DNA of 64,000 nucleotides from contig RCAB01000151.1 in assembly GCA_003640385.1 (NCBI GenBank), positions 1 to 64,000 on the forward strand, in the 5' to 3' direction. Positions within the stretch are counted from its first letter, which is position 1. Each line of letters begins with the position of its first letter. The position numbers were made by a program, and so were the translations under genes. The notes under the pieces are model-generated. The model was not told the DNA's origin. It made no database searches and saw nothing but the letters and a program-made list of their open reading frames with translations. The DNA comes from Setaria digitata. Its lineage: Eukaryota; Nematoda; Chromadorea; Rhabditida; Setariidae. This document shows, one piece after another, positions 23,889-38,576 of this stretch.

Positions 23889-26800
23889 ATTATAAGTGCT
23901 GTTTTCTTTTTTTTTTTTTTTTTTTCGTATATTTATACGACATTTCTTATTATTCATTTTTTAGAGTTCCATAATAATACATTCCTTTACTCCAGAGAAA
24001 AAATACAGATGTGTTTGTTGTTATTTAAAATTGCAAAGAAGCTGGTTTTTTAGAGGATGACTGAAATGTAATTATTTCATTCTAAAATATTTTGGTTCAA
24101 AATAGTATCAGTTGAGGATTTCAGAATGCACGAAATTATCCGAACAATGAGCATTTTAATATTGCAATTTTTCCATTTCCGTAATTTATATTTCATTGTC
24201 ATCTGTGATCTCGAACTTAACCAGTCTAGAAACTTTTTTCACTTTCTAGGTAGATGGATTAATTGAGAGATATATTCCCTCATGACCTGGAGCAGTTATT
24301 TTCTTTTTTTTTTATCCTACATAATGTATTTCTAGGAATTTTTGAGAAAGAACTGAAGGTTCTTGAGAAATTTTTCCATTTATATCGTTATCGTTAACCT
24401 CTGGTTTTCAAGATAGGGATTATTTTATGACAATTTTTTAGATTTCTTTTGTTTAATAGATGATGATTCCTTAAGAAGGGATAAAAGGAGTGAGTTCAGC
24501 GGGATGTGCTTGGATTTTTATACGCGGGTAAATCAGTGAGTGAGTACCTTATTTTTATTTCTACGTTATCCTGTTATTGCGTAGTCATCACTATTAAGAC
24601 TGTTATAAGGATGAAAAGACAAGTTACTGGTGCTATCTCAGTGGTTTAGTATTGTTTCCCAACACATGTCGGTAATACGTAATCATATATTCTTCAATTT
24701 ATCAAGTACAGATATTTCCGTAAATTTACTGCGTACATATTGTACTCGCAGTAGTTTTTGGATTTGTAAAGCCTTTTTATAGTTGGTAATTTGATATTGC
24801 TTTTTCTTCAAATGTGATTTCCAAGAATGAGCAAAGCAACACTCCAAAAACCAGTGAATTTCCTTTTCGGTGCTGATTCTTAACTGTGTTATCGTCATCT
24901 TTACATATGTATTTAGATAATGAATTCTTGGCTTAAATCAGAACTGAAATAAGTTTTATTGTTTATAGTTGCTGATGAATCTCATCAAATCTTCTATATA
25001 TTTCATTTGGGTGTTTTCTGTTTATATTCATTCACATTGTTGTGTTATCTTGAGGACGATCTTCTCCCATCCGAGCTTATTATTTTCTCCTGTTACTGCT
25101 TATTCCGGTAATTAGCTATGTGATGCCTGAAAGAATCGTTCTCCTTTTTTCTCGGTTGTATTTTTTCCTGGAAACTTTTCTGTATGACTGCAATCCGTTG
25201 AAATGCTTTCATTTTTATTTATTATTCTTCCAAATTTATATGAACACCCTTGAAATCAGTCCCCTTTCTCCAAGTCAAATTTTGTGTATTTCAGAGTTAT
25301 TCGGAATATTTCAGCTGTATTTAGTGAGATTTATCACAGATTGATAAGGCTGGATTTGCTGGCTCATCTGTAAATTCATTCGGGACGATAATCCAGGCCT
25401 TCTTGATTTTCATTCTCTATGATAAATGTGCTGTATCGCCTCGTAGGATTCCGCTTTAACACTAATAAGTTATTTCATATATCTGAAATTTTGCGCTTGT
25501 TTTTTTTTTATTTTTTATTTTTTTTCAAATCTCTAGTTTCAGGGCTTTACTTTTATCTATTTTCTTGTATTTCTTTGAAATCCACCTTCTATAGGAAAAG
25601 CTTAACATACAGTTACAGTTATGTGGCATTTTTTGCATGAGCTTTTTACAAATTAGCAGTTTTTGATCGAAGGTTAAATTGTGTAAAAAATTTAAGTTCA
25701 AGATTTTGTATTACAATGAATAATTTATTTGTGTTCAACCAGCTGTGTTTTTTTTTCGTTTTATCTTCGCTTTGGTACTAATTTAATAATTCGCTTGTTT
25801 TTTTTCTTTTCTTTTTTTTTTTTTTTTTTTTTTCAATACTTCATATATGTATATCTCTTTATTGAGGCTATTTTTAGGAGTTCATTGTATGTATGCGTGT
25901 GTGTGTTTTTTTTCTTTTTTTGTCTTAATGAATAAAAGATTTAAAAATTACGATGAATCTTTTTCTCTTGAGTGATTCAAGATGAATATGATATTTTGGT
26001 TGATAACATGATCAGGCGGTTGGCCAGATCCATGGGTATCACTCTGATATATAAGTATAATGAGAAAACTGAAATTGGCCGGTTGTTTCAAATTTAAAAG
26101 ATGATATTTGTGATATTTTTTTCATAAGATTCAACGCGTGGGTATGTGTCCCACCTCCAAAAACTGACGAATTTGTGCAGTTTAAATTAACATTAGCAGT
26201 GCTTTAAATTAAATTAGCAGTCCTTTCTGATCCATAACATACTTTTGTTATATTCCAAGTTTTACCAATGTTGAGTGGTAGAATGGATAATGTTTTTATT
26301 CAAATGCATTTATCAACTTGTTATATCGACAAGTGCTTCATTTCTTTCATTGGGATAATTGATACCAAGGCCAAGTCGACCAATATGAAATACTTTCAAA
26401 CCAATTCTTCCCGGATTATAGTAGAAATATGGAATGTAAATTATAAACTGCCGATAGATCTCCTGGAGTAGGGTTTTGACAATCAAAATAATGTTGTAGA
26501 TAATTAAAATGTGTGGCTATGCTTACTTAGGCGTAGACTTCTCAGAGATGTTGATAATTTGGAAAAAAAAAGAAAAGAAAGAGGGTGTGATGCTCAACTA
26601 ATTTCAAGTTAAGTTTATGTGTTTGTTGACTTTCTTTCCAGTAGTTGCAGTTTTTAAAGATTCTTTTGATGTTAGCATAATTTCTCTTCTAAAATTTTTC
26701 AGTCAATCAATGTCATTGTTTTAGTTTGGAAATGACCAAAAAGTAAATTTCATACAAAACTGGCTAGTTGATTAGTCTAGGTACCTTTAGGCGTTCTTTC

Positions 26801-29376
26801 TTGCCTATATCGCACTGATGATTGATTACTAAAATTGGTTTCTGAAGTACTGTTCGCCCAGTGGATAAATGAAAATATCCATCATGATTTGGTTGTTGTT
26901 CGGTAATGAAATTTTCCACTTCTAAATCATTGTTTCCTATTGCAGAATTTTATAAAATGCCAAGTTTTTTCCAATAAAATAACTTGTCTGAAGTGATAAA
27001 TGAGTGAAGGATCACTGATAATGTTTATTAATGCAATCTCAAGAAGTTAGATTGTTTGTACACAAAATTTGAAATGAATATCTGAATGAAAAGAGTTTTC
27101 GCTTAATTTTGCTACAACTGTGAAAATGAATGAGATGAACAAAATTAGTTATTGCCTTCAATAAGTTCTTATTTTCATAGTTCTACTAAAGAAAATTGAA
27201 ATTTCACTCTTCTTTTGCGGTGATAACGTGGCCATGTGCTTACTTATCAACTGATAAGTTGCTTTTCCATAAGTGTTTAAAACAATATCATTAGCAAAAA
27301 AAAAATTGTCAAGGAGGAATTTAGGAAGCGAAAGAAAGGATTTTTAGATAAGTTGCACTATATCATCTACATAGTGCTATCTATCCCTGCGCCACCTGTT
27401 AATTATCACCTGTCAGTACTGTTTTAAGCAATCAGTATTCCAAGATAAAATATCACCTTGTTTATCTGTCGAGAATAGTTGCACGATAGTTCGTGTTATG
27501 TTGTAATATTCATTGCAAAATAATTCACCAGTAATTTCGAGCGCTGTAAATAAATCCTTCTTAGTTTTTTAGTTTATATCACTGCTGATACGATGTACTG
27601 ATAAAATGAACGTTCGCAACATTAAAATTTATATTATTTCTCATATCAAATATCATACAGTGCATAATATTTAATAAACAGATTTGCTTATATAATCTTA
27701 TATGATTGTTAAATTTTCAACAATATCAAATAAATCGATAATTTGAGTTAATTGTACAACAATTTTGATCATTTACTGATGAAAGCATTTGCATCATTTA
27801 AAATGATATTTTAGTCTTATCATGATAATAGAAATAATAACTTATCACTGCTATATAATAACTAATCTTGAAAACTGATGAAATTCGAATTGATTATTAA
27901 AAATACTGAAATGATAAAATGAAGAATAAAGCTTACGTTGATTGAAATGAATAAATTTGATACCATCTTTCTGTGATGGATAATATAATTCCAAATTGAT
28001 GATACCAATATAAAATGATTCGTTGGCGTTAACAAATTGTTGTGGAATTTTAATAACAAACCGGCGATATGTTGCATTCTAAATTCTCAACAACTACTAA
28101 AAACTTTTCTTCTAAACTTTTCATTCTTTTTTCTTTATTTTTTCACATTATTTTTTCTGTTTTTTTTTTCCTCTCAGCATTTTCTCGTTTACATTTTCAT
28201 TTTTATGCTGTTAATTGATGCCCGAAATAAATGATTGCACTCTAAATGCTTAAAAAAAAAATCTTGAATTAAAAATTATTAAAGTATTTTCACTGTTGAA
28301 GAAACTATACATTAATCAATAATAAGTGAAAAAAAAAAAAAAAAAAGAAGATAAGTATTAGTTAGGAAGGTATTTTTCATCGTCTACAGTTCAGAATGAA
28401 AATTTACAAATATTTTGAAATAGTTAAATGTGATAAAACATTAAAATAGTTGGCAATTTTTATCAGCTTGATGCTGCTTAGCTATTTTCGCTTTTATTTT
28501 GAAATTATTTCTTAGCACACTGAAAATTGTAGATTGAACAAATAAATAAATAATGATTTTTCAGCATAAATGAGGAATTATTAATAAGTTCGTGGAAATT
28601 CCTAAAATATCTCGCACATTTTCATTTCAAGCTCTCGATTTAGATTTGATTGATCGTAATTGAATAAAACAATTGACAAGTAACAAACCACCAGTAACTA
28701 ATTAATATAAACAAATGAAAACCAAAGAATTTGATGGTTTCAATGAGTCTTGGACAGTTCCCAGAATAATAAATATGATGCTGTTCATTAGTTTTTTTTT
28801 TGTCTGTTTCTTTTTTTTTAAACCATTTTCAATAACCCTTTGCATAGTAGGATTTAAATATGCCAAATATTTCGATTATTTTCTTTCTTTTTATGATAAT
28901 AATTAAAAAAAAAAAATGGAATGTTGAGAAAATGATGAACTAAAAATGTTGCTATCTTTTAATTTGTTCATTAATTTTCTTTAAAAGGAAGAATTAAAGA
29001 GAAAATATCAATCTTTCATGCTTAATTAGAGTAACAATAGTTACAAGAGGAGAAAAGAAGAATGCTTCACTGAATCGATGATGAAGTAATCAGCCATCTC
29101 AACATTTGTGAGTTTTTATCTCTTTTTACCACAAGTGTTTTGTTTTGTCTTAAAGTCCATTAATGAGACTAGCCACATTAATGAGATCATGTTTTTAGTT
29201 GTTTAATGCTATTTGAATTGTCAAAATCTTAAGTACAACTGATGAAATGGAAATTCTGCATTGTTTTTATTTGCTTTCCACATTTTTCAGCACTTATAAA
29301 TCAACAATAAAAGTTTAAAAAAAATTTTGCATAACGGTGAAATTTTCATTTTCAAATTAAAATTTCACTGAATAAT
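23889..29376. other. Intergenic region between the Patched gene and the transthyretin-like gene
   Basis: No gene is supported. The first kilobase or so is probably the Patched 3' UTR and downstream flank. An opposite-strand opening of 71 codons at 24,683-24,898 has varied residue content but no splice partner or family resemblance. A short perfect inverted repeat (ACTTATCA, two-base spacer, TGATAAGT) lies near 27,242 and consists of two facing GATA-type sites. Confidence 0.6.
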
Positions 29377-31649
29377 TTAAATATTCCGAATTATTTTGTT
29401 TGATATTTTACGCTTAAAATTTTTGTATTCTACTGAGAAGTAATCAGTACTGTTGTCATGCAATGTCAAAATCTGCTTATCTTTATGAATTGCCAAATGA
29501 AAGATAATATCGCTAACTTTGCTTCTTAGTTGACCACACTGATGATAAATAACCAGAACAGGACGGAATGGTATTGTGAGGTCACGATTCTCACCTTCTA
29601 GGTCAAAGCTACCCTGCTGCCAGGATTCGGTTCCATCCAGAAGATAGTTCAATTCTGGAACAGTTTCATCGTTGAGTGAAAAGACTTGCTTCCTTCTGAA
29701 GATTGTTTGTATCAAGTTTTATTTCTTATTAAAGTGAGAAAGCATTCAAAGAGATTGATGCTATGAAATTTCAGTTTTATCTTTCAAATAAACTTATTTG
29801 AAATTGAAGAAAAATAAAAAGAAAACGTACTTTGCCTGAAACAAATGAACTGGTCCTTCTTCATTGCCTTATTAGATTAATTGGACCATTTATTTGGCTG
29901 CACAAAAAAATTTTTCAATGATAATCTTTTCAGCTCGGTACCAACTGGCACCACAAATTCAAGTAAGCATTCAAAAATCAAATTGTGACAATGATCAAAT
30001 AAAAAAGTTTTAGATTTTCTATAGTAAAATAATTTTTTTTTTATTTAAATTAGTACGTTGGATGTCTTCGATTTCATTGATGCACTATTTACTACTATCT
30101 CTAATCTTCGCTAATTACTCAAGTCAGTTAAAGGCATAAGAATATGCTTTTAACTTTTAACTCAGGTTGCTCATCATCACTAGAAAGTAAACTAGACTAA
30201 TTTTACATTTGGTTTGATAATCACTAAACTCACTTAGCGTAATGATTAAACTAAGTAACCTTACTCTAAAAAATAATCCTTTTTGATTGACTCCTTCTTT
30301 TTTTTTTTTTTAATTAATCCTAAATTTTCTAAATATTTCATAATTTCAAATGGCTCTCTCATTTTCATTAATGTTGATGTTAACACTATATTTTGACTAA
30401 TTTCTATCGCTCTGCAAATGAATAATTTTATGATATCTATTAATAGAAGTATAAGTTAAATTTCTCTTTTCTTTTTAAATTGAAAAATTTAAAAATTTTT
30501 ATAATTATTTTGTTCTTATAATTATCGTTTGATTTTATTATTTGGAAGAGTGCTTTTAATTTTTTCCTCAACTACTTCTTAAATTCACATATTAATTTGA
30601 GAGATTTTTTTACTGTAAAAAACAAAATTAATGATTATAAAAACTGCAAAATTTTTAGTTCCTTTGAAAAAATCAAAAAAAAAAAGGAATTCAATAATAC
30701 TTTATCATTCATGATAATCATTATCATATATCATTTCTAGTTGCATGCTGTAAGTGAATCATTTCAGATGTTCTTAAAATTTTATCAATTTATCAAACAA
30801 CTTTTCTTTATGAAAAAAAAAAGAACAAAATTCTGTTTCCAATCAATAATGCTATAAAATTTTTATTATACTTGAAAATTTCTGTTTACTTCAAATAAAC
30901 GATAACATTAAGCTAATGGAGAAAGAGAATGTTGAGAAGTTTAACGAATACAAAGCACTGTTAGCAAGCAGCACTTATCCGAAAAGAAGCTAATCAGATG
31001 AAGAAAGTGAAATTAACTACCTCTTGATACTGAAAAGATTTACTTCATCGAATTTTATATTTTTCCCTCACTTTTTGGACTTCTTTTAAAGAGAACGTTA
31101 TTTGACATATTGCATGATGTTTGGAATTCAATGAACCATAAGATCATTTAGAGAGAGATTATTGCAGGTGAAAAAATTAAATTAACAATACAATATTTAG
31201 CAGGAGCAATTAGCGTTGAATCACTTAAAATGTTATAAATTTAAATCAAACTAATCTTACCTTTTCTCATAAACTCTTGCAATGTTTGAGTACAGTCGTA
31301 TTTTAGCTGTATTATAAGGCATGGTTTGATAACGACAGAAAAAAGTACCCTTACAACTAACATGACTACGTATTTCGGATTCTGCCGTATTTAGCATTAT
31401 CGTTGTGGAAGTGCTGGAGAAATTACTTAAATTTTCAGCGTCAGAATTTACGTCTAGAAAATGAGTATTAGAAGTAGTCTGAAGTTCATTGATAATAAGA
31501 ACAGATGTGATAATACTGGAAGTAGCATTGATTAAATTGGCAGCAGTAGAAGCAGTGATATCACCAATTTCTTGGGATGGTTTTAATAAAATTTCACTGC
31601 TAATTAGATAAATAGGAAATAAAGGCCATAGAACTTTTCCGAAAGTCAT
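29377..31649 (-). CDS. Divergent transthyretin-like secreted protein with N-terminal extension
   Basis: Two exons, 31649-31261 and 29695-29377, are joined by a GTAAGA donor (phase 2) and a CTTCAG acceptor. They give 708 nt, 235 residues. The N-terminus (MTFGKVLWPLFPIYLISS) looks like a signal peptide or anchor. Residues about 30-95 are rich in Ser, Thr and Asn, with N-glycosylation sequons such as NAT and NFS. The transthyretin-like fold starts near residue 97 with VSCKGTFFC and KIRLYSN, and continues with GSFDLEG and the family hallmark P(V)LVIYHQC near residues 175-183. The usual C-terminal GxLNL motif is missing. Nematode transthyretin-like proteins are abundant secreted extracellular proteins; some bind phosphatidylserine or act as signals, but the ligand here is unknown. 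The intron is 1.57 kb and shows nothing else. Confidence 0.75.
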
Positions 31650-31665
31650 TACAACAAATTACTGA

Positions 31666-31696
31666 AAGAGAGAGAGAGAGCGAGAGAGAGGGAGAG
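31666..31696. repeat. GA dinucleotide microsatellite
   Basis: A (GA)n tract with two interruptions, 17 bases upstream of the ATG of the transthyretin-like gene on the minus strand, so it falls in its presumed 5' UTR or promoter. Confidence 0.9.
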
Positions 31697-31875
31697 AAGA
31701 AATTTGTGAAGCAGTGAAATTTTTTCAAGCAACAATTCCATTAGCAACAACTGTTTTATTGACCATAATTTATTGCCTTGAATGGTACTTACATTAATGA
31801 ACTAATTAATGATTATAATTGAAATGATTACTGAAATGGAAAATAATCCAAACGAAAATTTCTTTCCATTCAATC

Positions 31876-32016
31876 AAAACATTTAAAAGTCTAAAATTAT
31901 GCAATAATTATTTGCCAGTCTTTTTACTTCCATTCAATTCAGAAATGCAGTTTCGCTTGAGAAATTTTTATAAAACATTTAAAAGTCTAAAATTATGCAA
32001 TAATTATTTGCTAGTC
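31876..32016. repeat. Direct repeat, about 45 bp, 96-bp spacing
   Basis: The block at 31876-31920 (containing CATTTAAAAGTCTAAAATTA) recurs at 31972-32016 with a single difference near its end (TTGCCAGTC versus TTGCTAGTC). This looks like a partly decayed local duplication. Confidence 0.85.
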
Positions 32017-32386
32017 ATTTTATTTAATCATACAACTTTTTTTTTCAAAAAAAAAAAAAAAAAAAAAAAAGAAAAAAATGAAAGAAAAAGAGGAAACGAG
32101 AAAAATGACATCTTTTTGAAACGAAAAATTTATGATTCAAGTACATGAAGGAAAAAATGGCACAATGATTATGTTCACCATAACCAAGTTTATGAAATAT
32201 ACTTTAAGGTAGCTTTTTGATAAATCAGACTAGGAACTAGAAACTGAAGTGAATAATTAGACTTTTTCTCTCATTTATATATTTATTAAGAGAGAACTTT
32301 TTTTTTTTGCTCTAAATATAACAAGAAGAAAGGAAGGAAAAAATCTCAGCACATATAAGACATAGCTTTTTAAGAATTTATTAAGT

Positions 32387-32405
32387 TTCCCGTCAGAGAC
32401 GGGAA
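32387..32405. other. Isolated GC-rich hairpin
   Basis: TTCCCGTC, a three-base loop AGA, then GACGGGAA: an 8-bp perfect stem in otherwise AT-rich DNA. It is not followed by a clear T-run, and its function is unknown. Confidence 0.6.
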
Positions 32406-35400
32406 TTGTGTTATAACATTTTCATTTCTTGAGATAGATTAAATTAGAATTATGAAATTTCAACTTTCATTTATTAATAAAAAAAGGATTTGCTTTCATT
32501 TTTTTCTTTGTTTGATTGTTCTCACAAATTTCTTAGTGTTTTTTTGAAGGAATTTATGAAAAAATAATGTATTGCTGAAATTTAGCCACGATATTTGATA
32601 TTATTGGGAAAATTTGCCTCTTCTCTTTGTTATTGTAATTAATTAGTCCATTTGAAATATGATTTAGATATTAAATTGAAGTTGCAATAGACATGAAATT
32701 TTTATTCAGTGGCAAATATTATTATGAACAGTATGAACTAAATCCACTATAAACTTTCTCATATATATATATATATATAAAATATTTATATAAGAAAATT
32801 ACAAATTTTTTTTTAATTCCAATTTTTCAGGATACGTCGAGTTCATCAATTTTCTTAACTATTGAATAAATTAAAGAAAGGATAGATAGCTTAAGATAAA
32901 GTTCAAAAACTTACGAATTTCATAGTTAATATTCATAGAGGAAACGATTTTGAAATGATATCGAGTTTTATACGGATGTATAACTTTCAGTTAAATTTTG
33001 TGAAATTTGATTTTCTTTTGCCAGCTTAATTTTTGCATAATTAAATGTTACAACTGTACTACTTTGGCAAGCATAACAACATGAAAACTTTTGCATTCAT
33101 TTGATTGAAAAAAGGTCAGATTCTATTAGAATTTGTTGTGACCTAAGCTAAATATGGATGGAACGATTCAATAAAAGATCGAATTTTTTTGACATTTTCT
33201 TATTCATAACATGAATTTTCTTGGTACTACTTGCTGCCTTTTATTTTATAATTTTTTTTTTTTTTTGCGCAAAATTCTTTAACCATTAATTTCTTCAAAA
33301 GGATTAGCTTTGCTTAACTACCATTGTAGTATAAAATATTATATTGAACTGTGCTAGCTGCATAACAAATATATAATTTTTTATTTATGCTTCAGGCTTA
33401 TAAAATATTTTATGAGAACGCAACTAATGATGAATGGAAAAGTTCAGATTCAAAGTTTAACTTTCTACTATGCAGTGCAATTTCATATTATCAAAGGTAC
33501 TAAGTAGTAAACTTTAGTTAGATAACGTCTATAAGTACGGTAGGTATTTTTTAATTAATTTCTTAGTTATAGGATGAACTGAAAGCTGATAACAGCGATA
33601 AGAATTAGACTTAACATGTGACATGATAAGTCAAATGCAAATAACTTCCAAAAGTAGTTAGAAAAAGATGATTCAAAAAAAAAAAAAAAGAAAAAAAAAA
33701 TTAGTGTAAAATTAAGAGTTCAATGGACATTCCACAATAATTCAATAAAATGGTTTGCTTTTAAATTAGAAGTACTATTATCGTGTTCACTTTCATTTCC
33801 TTTTTTTTTTTCTTGTCTCTTATGAAAAGGTTTTTCTTTTCGAAAGCTTCATCGTATAACATTTCAGGATAATTAGTTTTACAGACTTAATGATGGTCGA
33901 TGCTAAAAGGCAATTTTAAGTGAGGGAAATGACTTCACATCACATTGAACTTCATCTGGTTTTATCCTTTCTTCCTCTTTACTTTTGCTTTCTTCAAAAT
34001 CGGTGAATTTCTTAAATTCTTCCACAAAAAGAAAACAAAAATTTTGCTTCAAACAGTAAACTTTTCTACCTGATTTTGAGTATAATTTTATAGTCTGAAA
34101 CTTTATATTGAAAATTCATGCTGTTTTTTTTTTTAACTTTTAACATTGAATTACTCATGAAATCTAGATTGCAAATTAATATTTCCTGTGATAATTTTTT
34201 TTTTTTTTTTAAACAAATAAATAATAACTCTTTTTAAGAAGAAAATAAATAGCAATTCTTGCCATTCAAAAGAATTATATCTTATGTAGCAAGATATTTA
34301 CAGTTTAATTTTATTCTTATTGTCAGCATCGAAAAATTATTCGGGCCAATGTCTAGAACATATGGATGTTCTAGGATTATACAAAAATGGCTTCATTTGT
34401 TGATGAAATGAAATACAGTCAAAAATAAAAATATTTATTACTATTTGAAAAGATCAGAGATTAATAAAGTTATTATAAATTTCTAATTTTTATTCTTTTT
34501 TCTTAAATCTTTTCAACATCATAGATTTCAAAGCTGCATATATTATTGGAATTTGAGATCTGAAAGTTGCCATATTGCAAGAAGAACAGTTGAAAAAATC
34601 AAAAATCAGAGTACTGAAACAAATAAAATAATTAATGTGTGCCTTTCTCACATGTAAACTCTTCATTCGAATGTTATTATGTTCGTAGAATTCATTCATC
34701 AATTTAATTTTTCTCAAATTTCAATGTTTTTTTTTTTTTATTAATCATAAAATTCTTTTGTATAGAATTCCAGATAACTCACTTTCAGTCGCATTCATTC
34801 ACGTGCCTTAATCAGTCATTTTCAGCACAACAGTGATCGTTTTATCTATTTCCTTTATCAATTAAAACTTATTAATTTTGAAAATTCCAAAGCTGAGAGA
34901 GCGTTAAGTAATTAGCGTGAATCTTTTACTTAGTAAATTGGATTGCACATGTTCTTGGGGTTATCCATCAAGCTTCATTAAATCGAACGCTGATCGAAGT
35001 GATTCGTGAAAAGCATAACTCTCTGATTTTTCATTTTTTTTTTAATTTCATTTCATTCTGCTGACCGCTTTCTGTACGTGGAAACACGAAAAGTCAACAA
35101 AGTGATTCAAATTTTATCGCATTCTCGAATTAATCTGTGCCAAAAAGTTAAATTCTTCTACGTTAACGTAACGTTGATATTTCCAAAAACTTACACGAAC
35201 AAGAAGTAAAATTTCATGTTAGTGATAATTTAATACAATAAGTGAGAGATAAACGAAATTGAAAAGACTTTCAAAGTTTAAATTTCAACCAGCAAACTAT
35301 TCAACAAACTATATTAAAAAAAAAATCAAAAAGGATAGAATACTAACATTAGAATAGAATCTTTCACTAATTTATTTGCTGAACAGTTATGCTTGTAACT

Positions 35401-37751
35401 AGTATTTTAATCTATTCCTGTTAATAAAATATGACAAAAAAAAAAGTTTTATTAAAATTTGAATAATTTACAAATGAGTATGATGCGCTCTAAAATTTAT
35501 AAAAATTCTTCCAGTTTTCGTTTTTCTGTTTGAGTAGAATTCAATTTTAAGTGTTCTGAAGCATATAACAGAGTAATAAAAAAAGCAATATTGATTGATT
35601 TTCGAGAAATAGTTGAATTTTATTTGTTTAGAAAATTTGAAAATTAAGACGAAAAAAAAGGATTTTGTGCAGAGTGAAGGAAGAGACAGAATTTCATCTT
35701 CAAGCAGTCATTTCCGTTTCATCAGAAGCTTAATTGCTTCAATTCATGCTCTAAAAATAGCACCAATTTTTATCTTTTTTTTTTTTTTTTCCTCATATTA
35801 TAAGGCAATTAAAAAGAGTATTTTTGACATTTTCTGCAATAAAAAAATGATGACAAGAACACGATGTGATCATCCTTGCACAAGGAAAAAAACGTTCTGC
35901 AATGTTATCATCATTATCTGATAGGTGATAAAGTTTAGCAGAATTCACTGATTTCCTTAAAATGATCAGAAGTTCAAGTTACATAATAGCGCATTATTAG
36001 CAAGAAGAAATGAATTATAAAGTTGAAAAAGAACGGAAACGGTTTATGAAGTCACAATATTCCAGTGGCTGTCGTTATCATTATCACTGATATGTGAATG
36101 GAAATGATAGCAACGTATCGTGTTGACCTTCAGATTTTCGTCACTTTTGCAGGTAATATCTGGAAAAAATCTCATTAATAATTAAAGAGGTTTCAAAACG
36201 TGGAGAAAAAGTGAATTTATTTTCAGAGTATTAATTGAGAAAATCTTAAATATAAATTTATAATTATTAAATATAAATTTAATAATTATAATTTATAGAA
36301 AGTGAAAGCATATCAAATATGATATTGAACTAGCTGATAATAAACATATAATGATAAATTAGTAAAACATAGTTTTTGATAAATTTTTTCACATTATGAT
36401 AATTCTTCATACTAGAATACTCGGTGTTAGAATATTTTTTCGTTTATGTAGAATTTCCTTTTCTTTTTTTTTTTTTTTTTTTTTAACTGAATATATTTCA
36501 TTGCAGGTTCCAACAGATTATTTCATTGATATTTTTCCTAATTTATTCTAAAATTTTCATGAAATAATTAATTCGATTCATAATTTTTGCTTAAGTAGAG
36601 AATATTTTGTTTTTGTTTTTTGTTTTTTAAATGATATTTTATCGCTTCTTGAACTCCACTGAGAAATATATTTTTAGTTTAATGATATATTAGAAAGCAA
36701 TAAAATTCAAACAAAATTTGTTGACAAAATATTTGTCTTGCCTAGATTGTTCACTGCTTTGGTAACTAATGGATGTCTTATTTCAGATGAGTCTAAGTTG
36801 TTTTTCCTTATATCTCATTTGCTTCTTTCTAAACTAATCCATCTTCAACAAAAACATCCTATAAATTTGCACAAGCACTGTGATTGATATTTTCATTTCA
36901 TTTCATTTCTGATAATATATCTAGATCACATGCTATCAAAAATAATCAAAAATATTATGTGATAACTTTCAGCATTTTTTTTTTTTTTTTTTTTTTTGAT
37001 AGCTACAACGAATTTACGGCATTGTACAGCTCCTGAAATATATTTCCTTTTTGTAATTGAGTTTTTAATATAACCATTTTTCAAAACGGTCAAATTTCAT
37101 AGCACCAAGCATTGAAGCCACAGGAATTTCTACTAAAAATGCAAATTATGGGTTGAAACGGACTATATTAAAAAAAATAAGAATTAAATCGTCTGATAAT
37201 ATTATTGGTCCATGGCAAGTCAAATTACCTGGAAAATCCAATAAATAGTGCTAATTATTTGGACACCTCAATTTTGCAAATAAATAAAGTGAAAAATGGA
37301 AATGAAAATAAAAATAAGAAATCTTATTGACTGCTTTAACTTATGAAATTCTCAGTTTCTCACCAGGTGAGATAGTTAATTTCATTTTTCGAAATTTTAA
37401 CCTTTTTGACATTAGTTCAGTATTGAGACTTGAAAGAGCAATCTTTTTCAAAAACATCGATAAATTTCATTGTTAATTTGTTCATTCCTCAATTTTTTTA
37501 TTTTTATTTTTTCTTAAAATAACTCATAAGATTATTTCGACATTCTCTTATCAGCTGAGGAAGAAAAAAACTTTTCAGCAAATTTCGCGATATTTTTAAT
37601 TTACTTAAAAACTCGAAATTTCAAAAAATTAGAGTAACGATTACAATAATATTTGCTATGCCAGTATTTTTCTTTTCCATCATTTTTAACTTATTTTTCA
37701 ATCCTGTTTCTGAAATTTATTTTTGATTTCGAGTAAATTAGAGCGTTTTGA

Positions 37752-38030
37752 ATGAATCCGGTGGAAAAAAAGAAAAGCTGCCGTGTTGAAATAAGCAGAG
37801 AAGTACAAACAGGCTGTTTTAGTCTTAACATACTGTTTTGCTTTATTCAGGAACCAATCCAAAATAAAGTTCTCAATGATAAACATCGGACACCGGAACT
37901 ACAAGTCCGATTTATGGCTCGGACACCGGAACTACAAGTCCGATTTATGGCCGCATTTTTTGATGTCAATCATCTAGCACATTTGCGAGTAGTTATAATG
38001 AGGTCTGCCATACAGTTGCTAACTAATTAA
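37752..38030 (+). CDS. Questionable 92-codon ORF with an internal 33-nt tandem repeat
   Basis: An ATG-initiated frame runs uninterrupted to a stop at 38028-38030. It contains two identical 33-nt units (37887-37919 and 37920-37952), which duplicate the peptide RTPELQVRFMA in frame. Local GC content is higher than in the flanks. There is no signal peptide, no known motif and no splice partner. A TTATTCAG acceptor-like site lies at 37,843-37,850, so the second half could alternatively be an exon. I do not recognise it, and it may be non-coding. Confidence 0.2.
   Translation: MNPVEKKKSCRVEISREVQTGCFSLNILFCFIQEPIQNKVLNDKHRTPELQVRFMARTPELQVRFMAAFFDVNHLAHLRVVIMRSAIQLLTN
37887..37952. repeat. Two exact 33-bp tandem units
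   Basis: The unit begins CGGACACCGGAACTACAAGT; 5' CGGAC and downstream GTCCG in each unit are complementary, so each copy can form a small stem. The length preserves reading frame. Confidence 0.9.
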
Positions 38031-38576
38031 CTCTGCTAGCTACTAAGTTGAGAATGATCGAATAAGAAAGAAAAGATATAGCTGTAAACTTTGAAGATAG
38101 CAATTTTAAAATTGTGAAAAGAGATTGATTGACTTTTTTATTACTCCTTGATTTCTTTCATTCATTTAAAATGACAATAATTATTAATGATAAAGATAAT
38201 TATTGCTGCGTAATGATTGTGTTGACAATGAAATTATGAGTGCAGCGTTGATAATTATTACTATTGCAATATTATTAATGTTGGCAGTTATAATAATTAA
38301 GCTGATGATAAATAATATCAAAAACAATTGAAAATGGTAATAAAATAAAATAACGATATTGAATAATTGTTTTGAAGCAAAATGAAAGAAATATTAATTA
38401 ATTATAATGCATTGGTGATGTTTCGTTTCTTGTTAGGAAGATAATGAATATTGAAATGAAAACTACCATCAAATGCCAAATAATTCTTTTCGTAATTTGC
38501 TCTTTCATTTATTTCTTTATAACATATGAATGGAAATTGTCAACTATTCGGTCCACTTCAAAACCATCAATGTAAC

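Noticed and set aside
24683..24898. 71-codon minus-strand ORF
   Set aside because: Varied residues, but no splice partner, signal peptide or recognisable motif; within chance expectation for AT-rich DNA.
35613..35921. 102-codon plus-strand ORF
   Set aside because: Interrupted by a long Phe run from poly-T and by Lys runs from poly-A; low-complexity translation.
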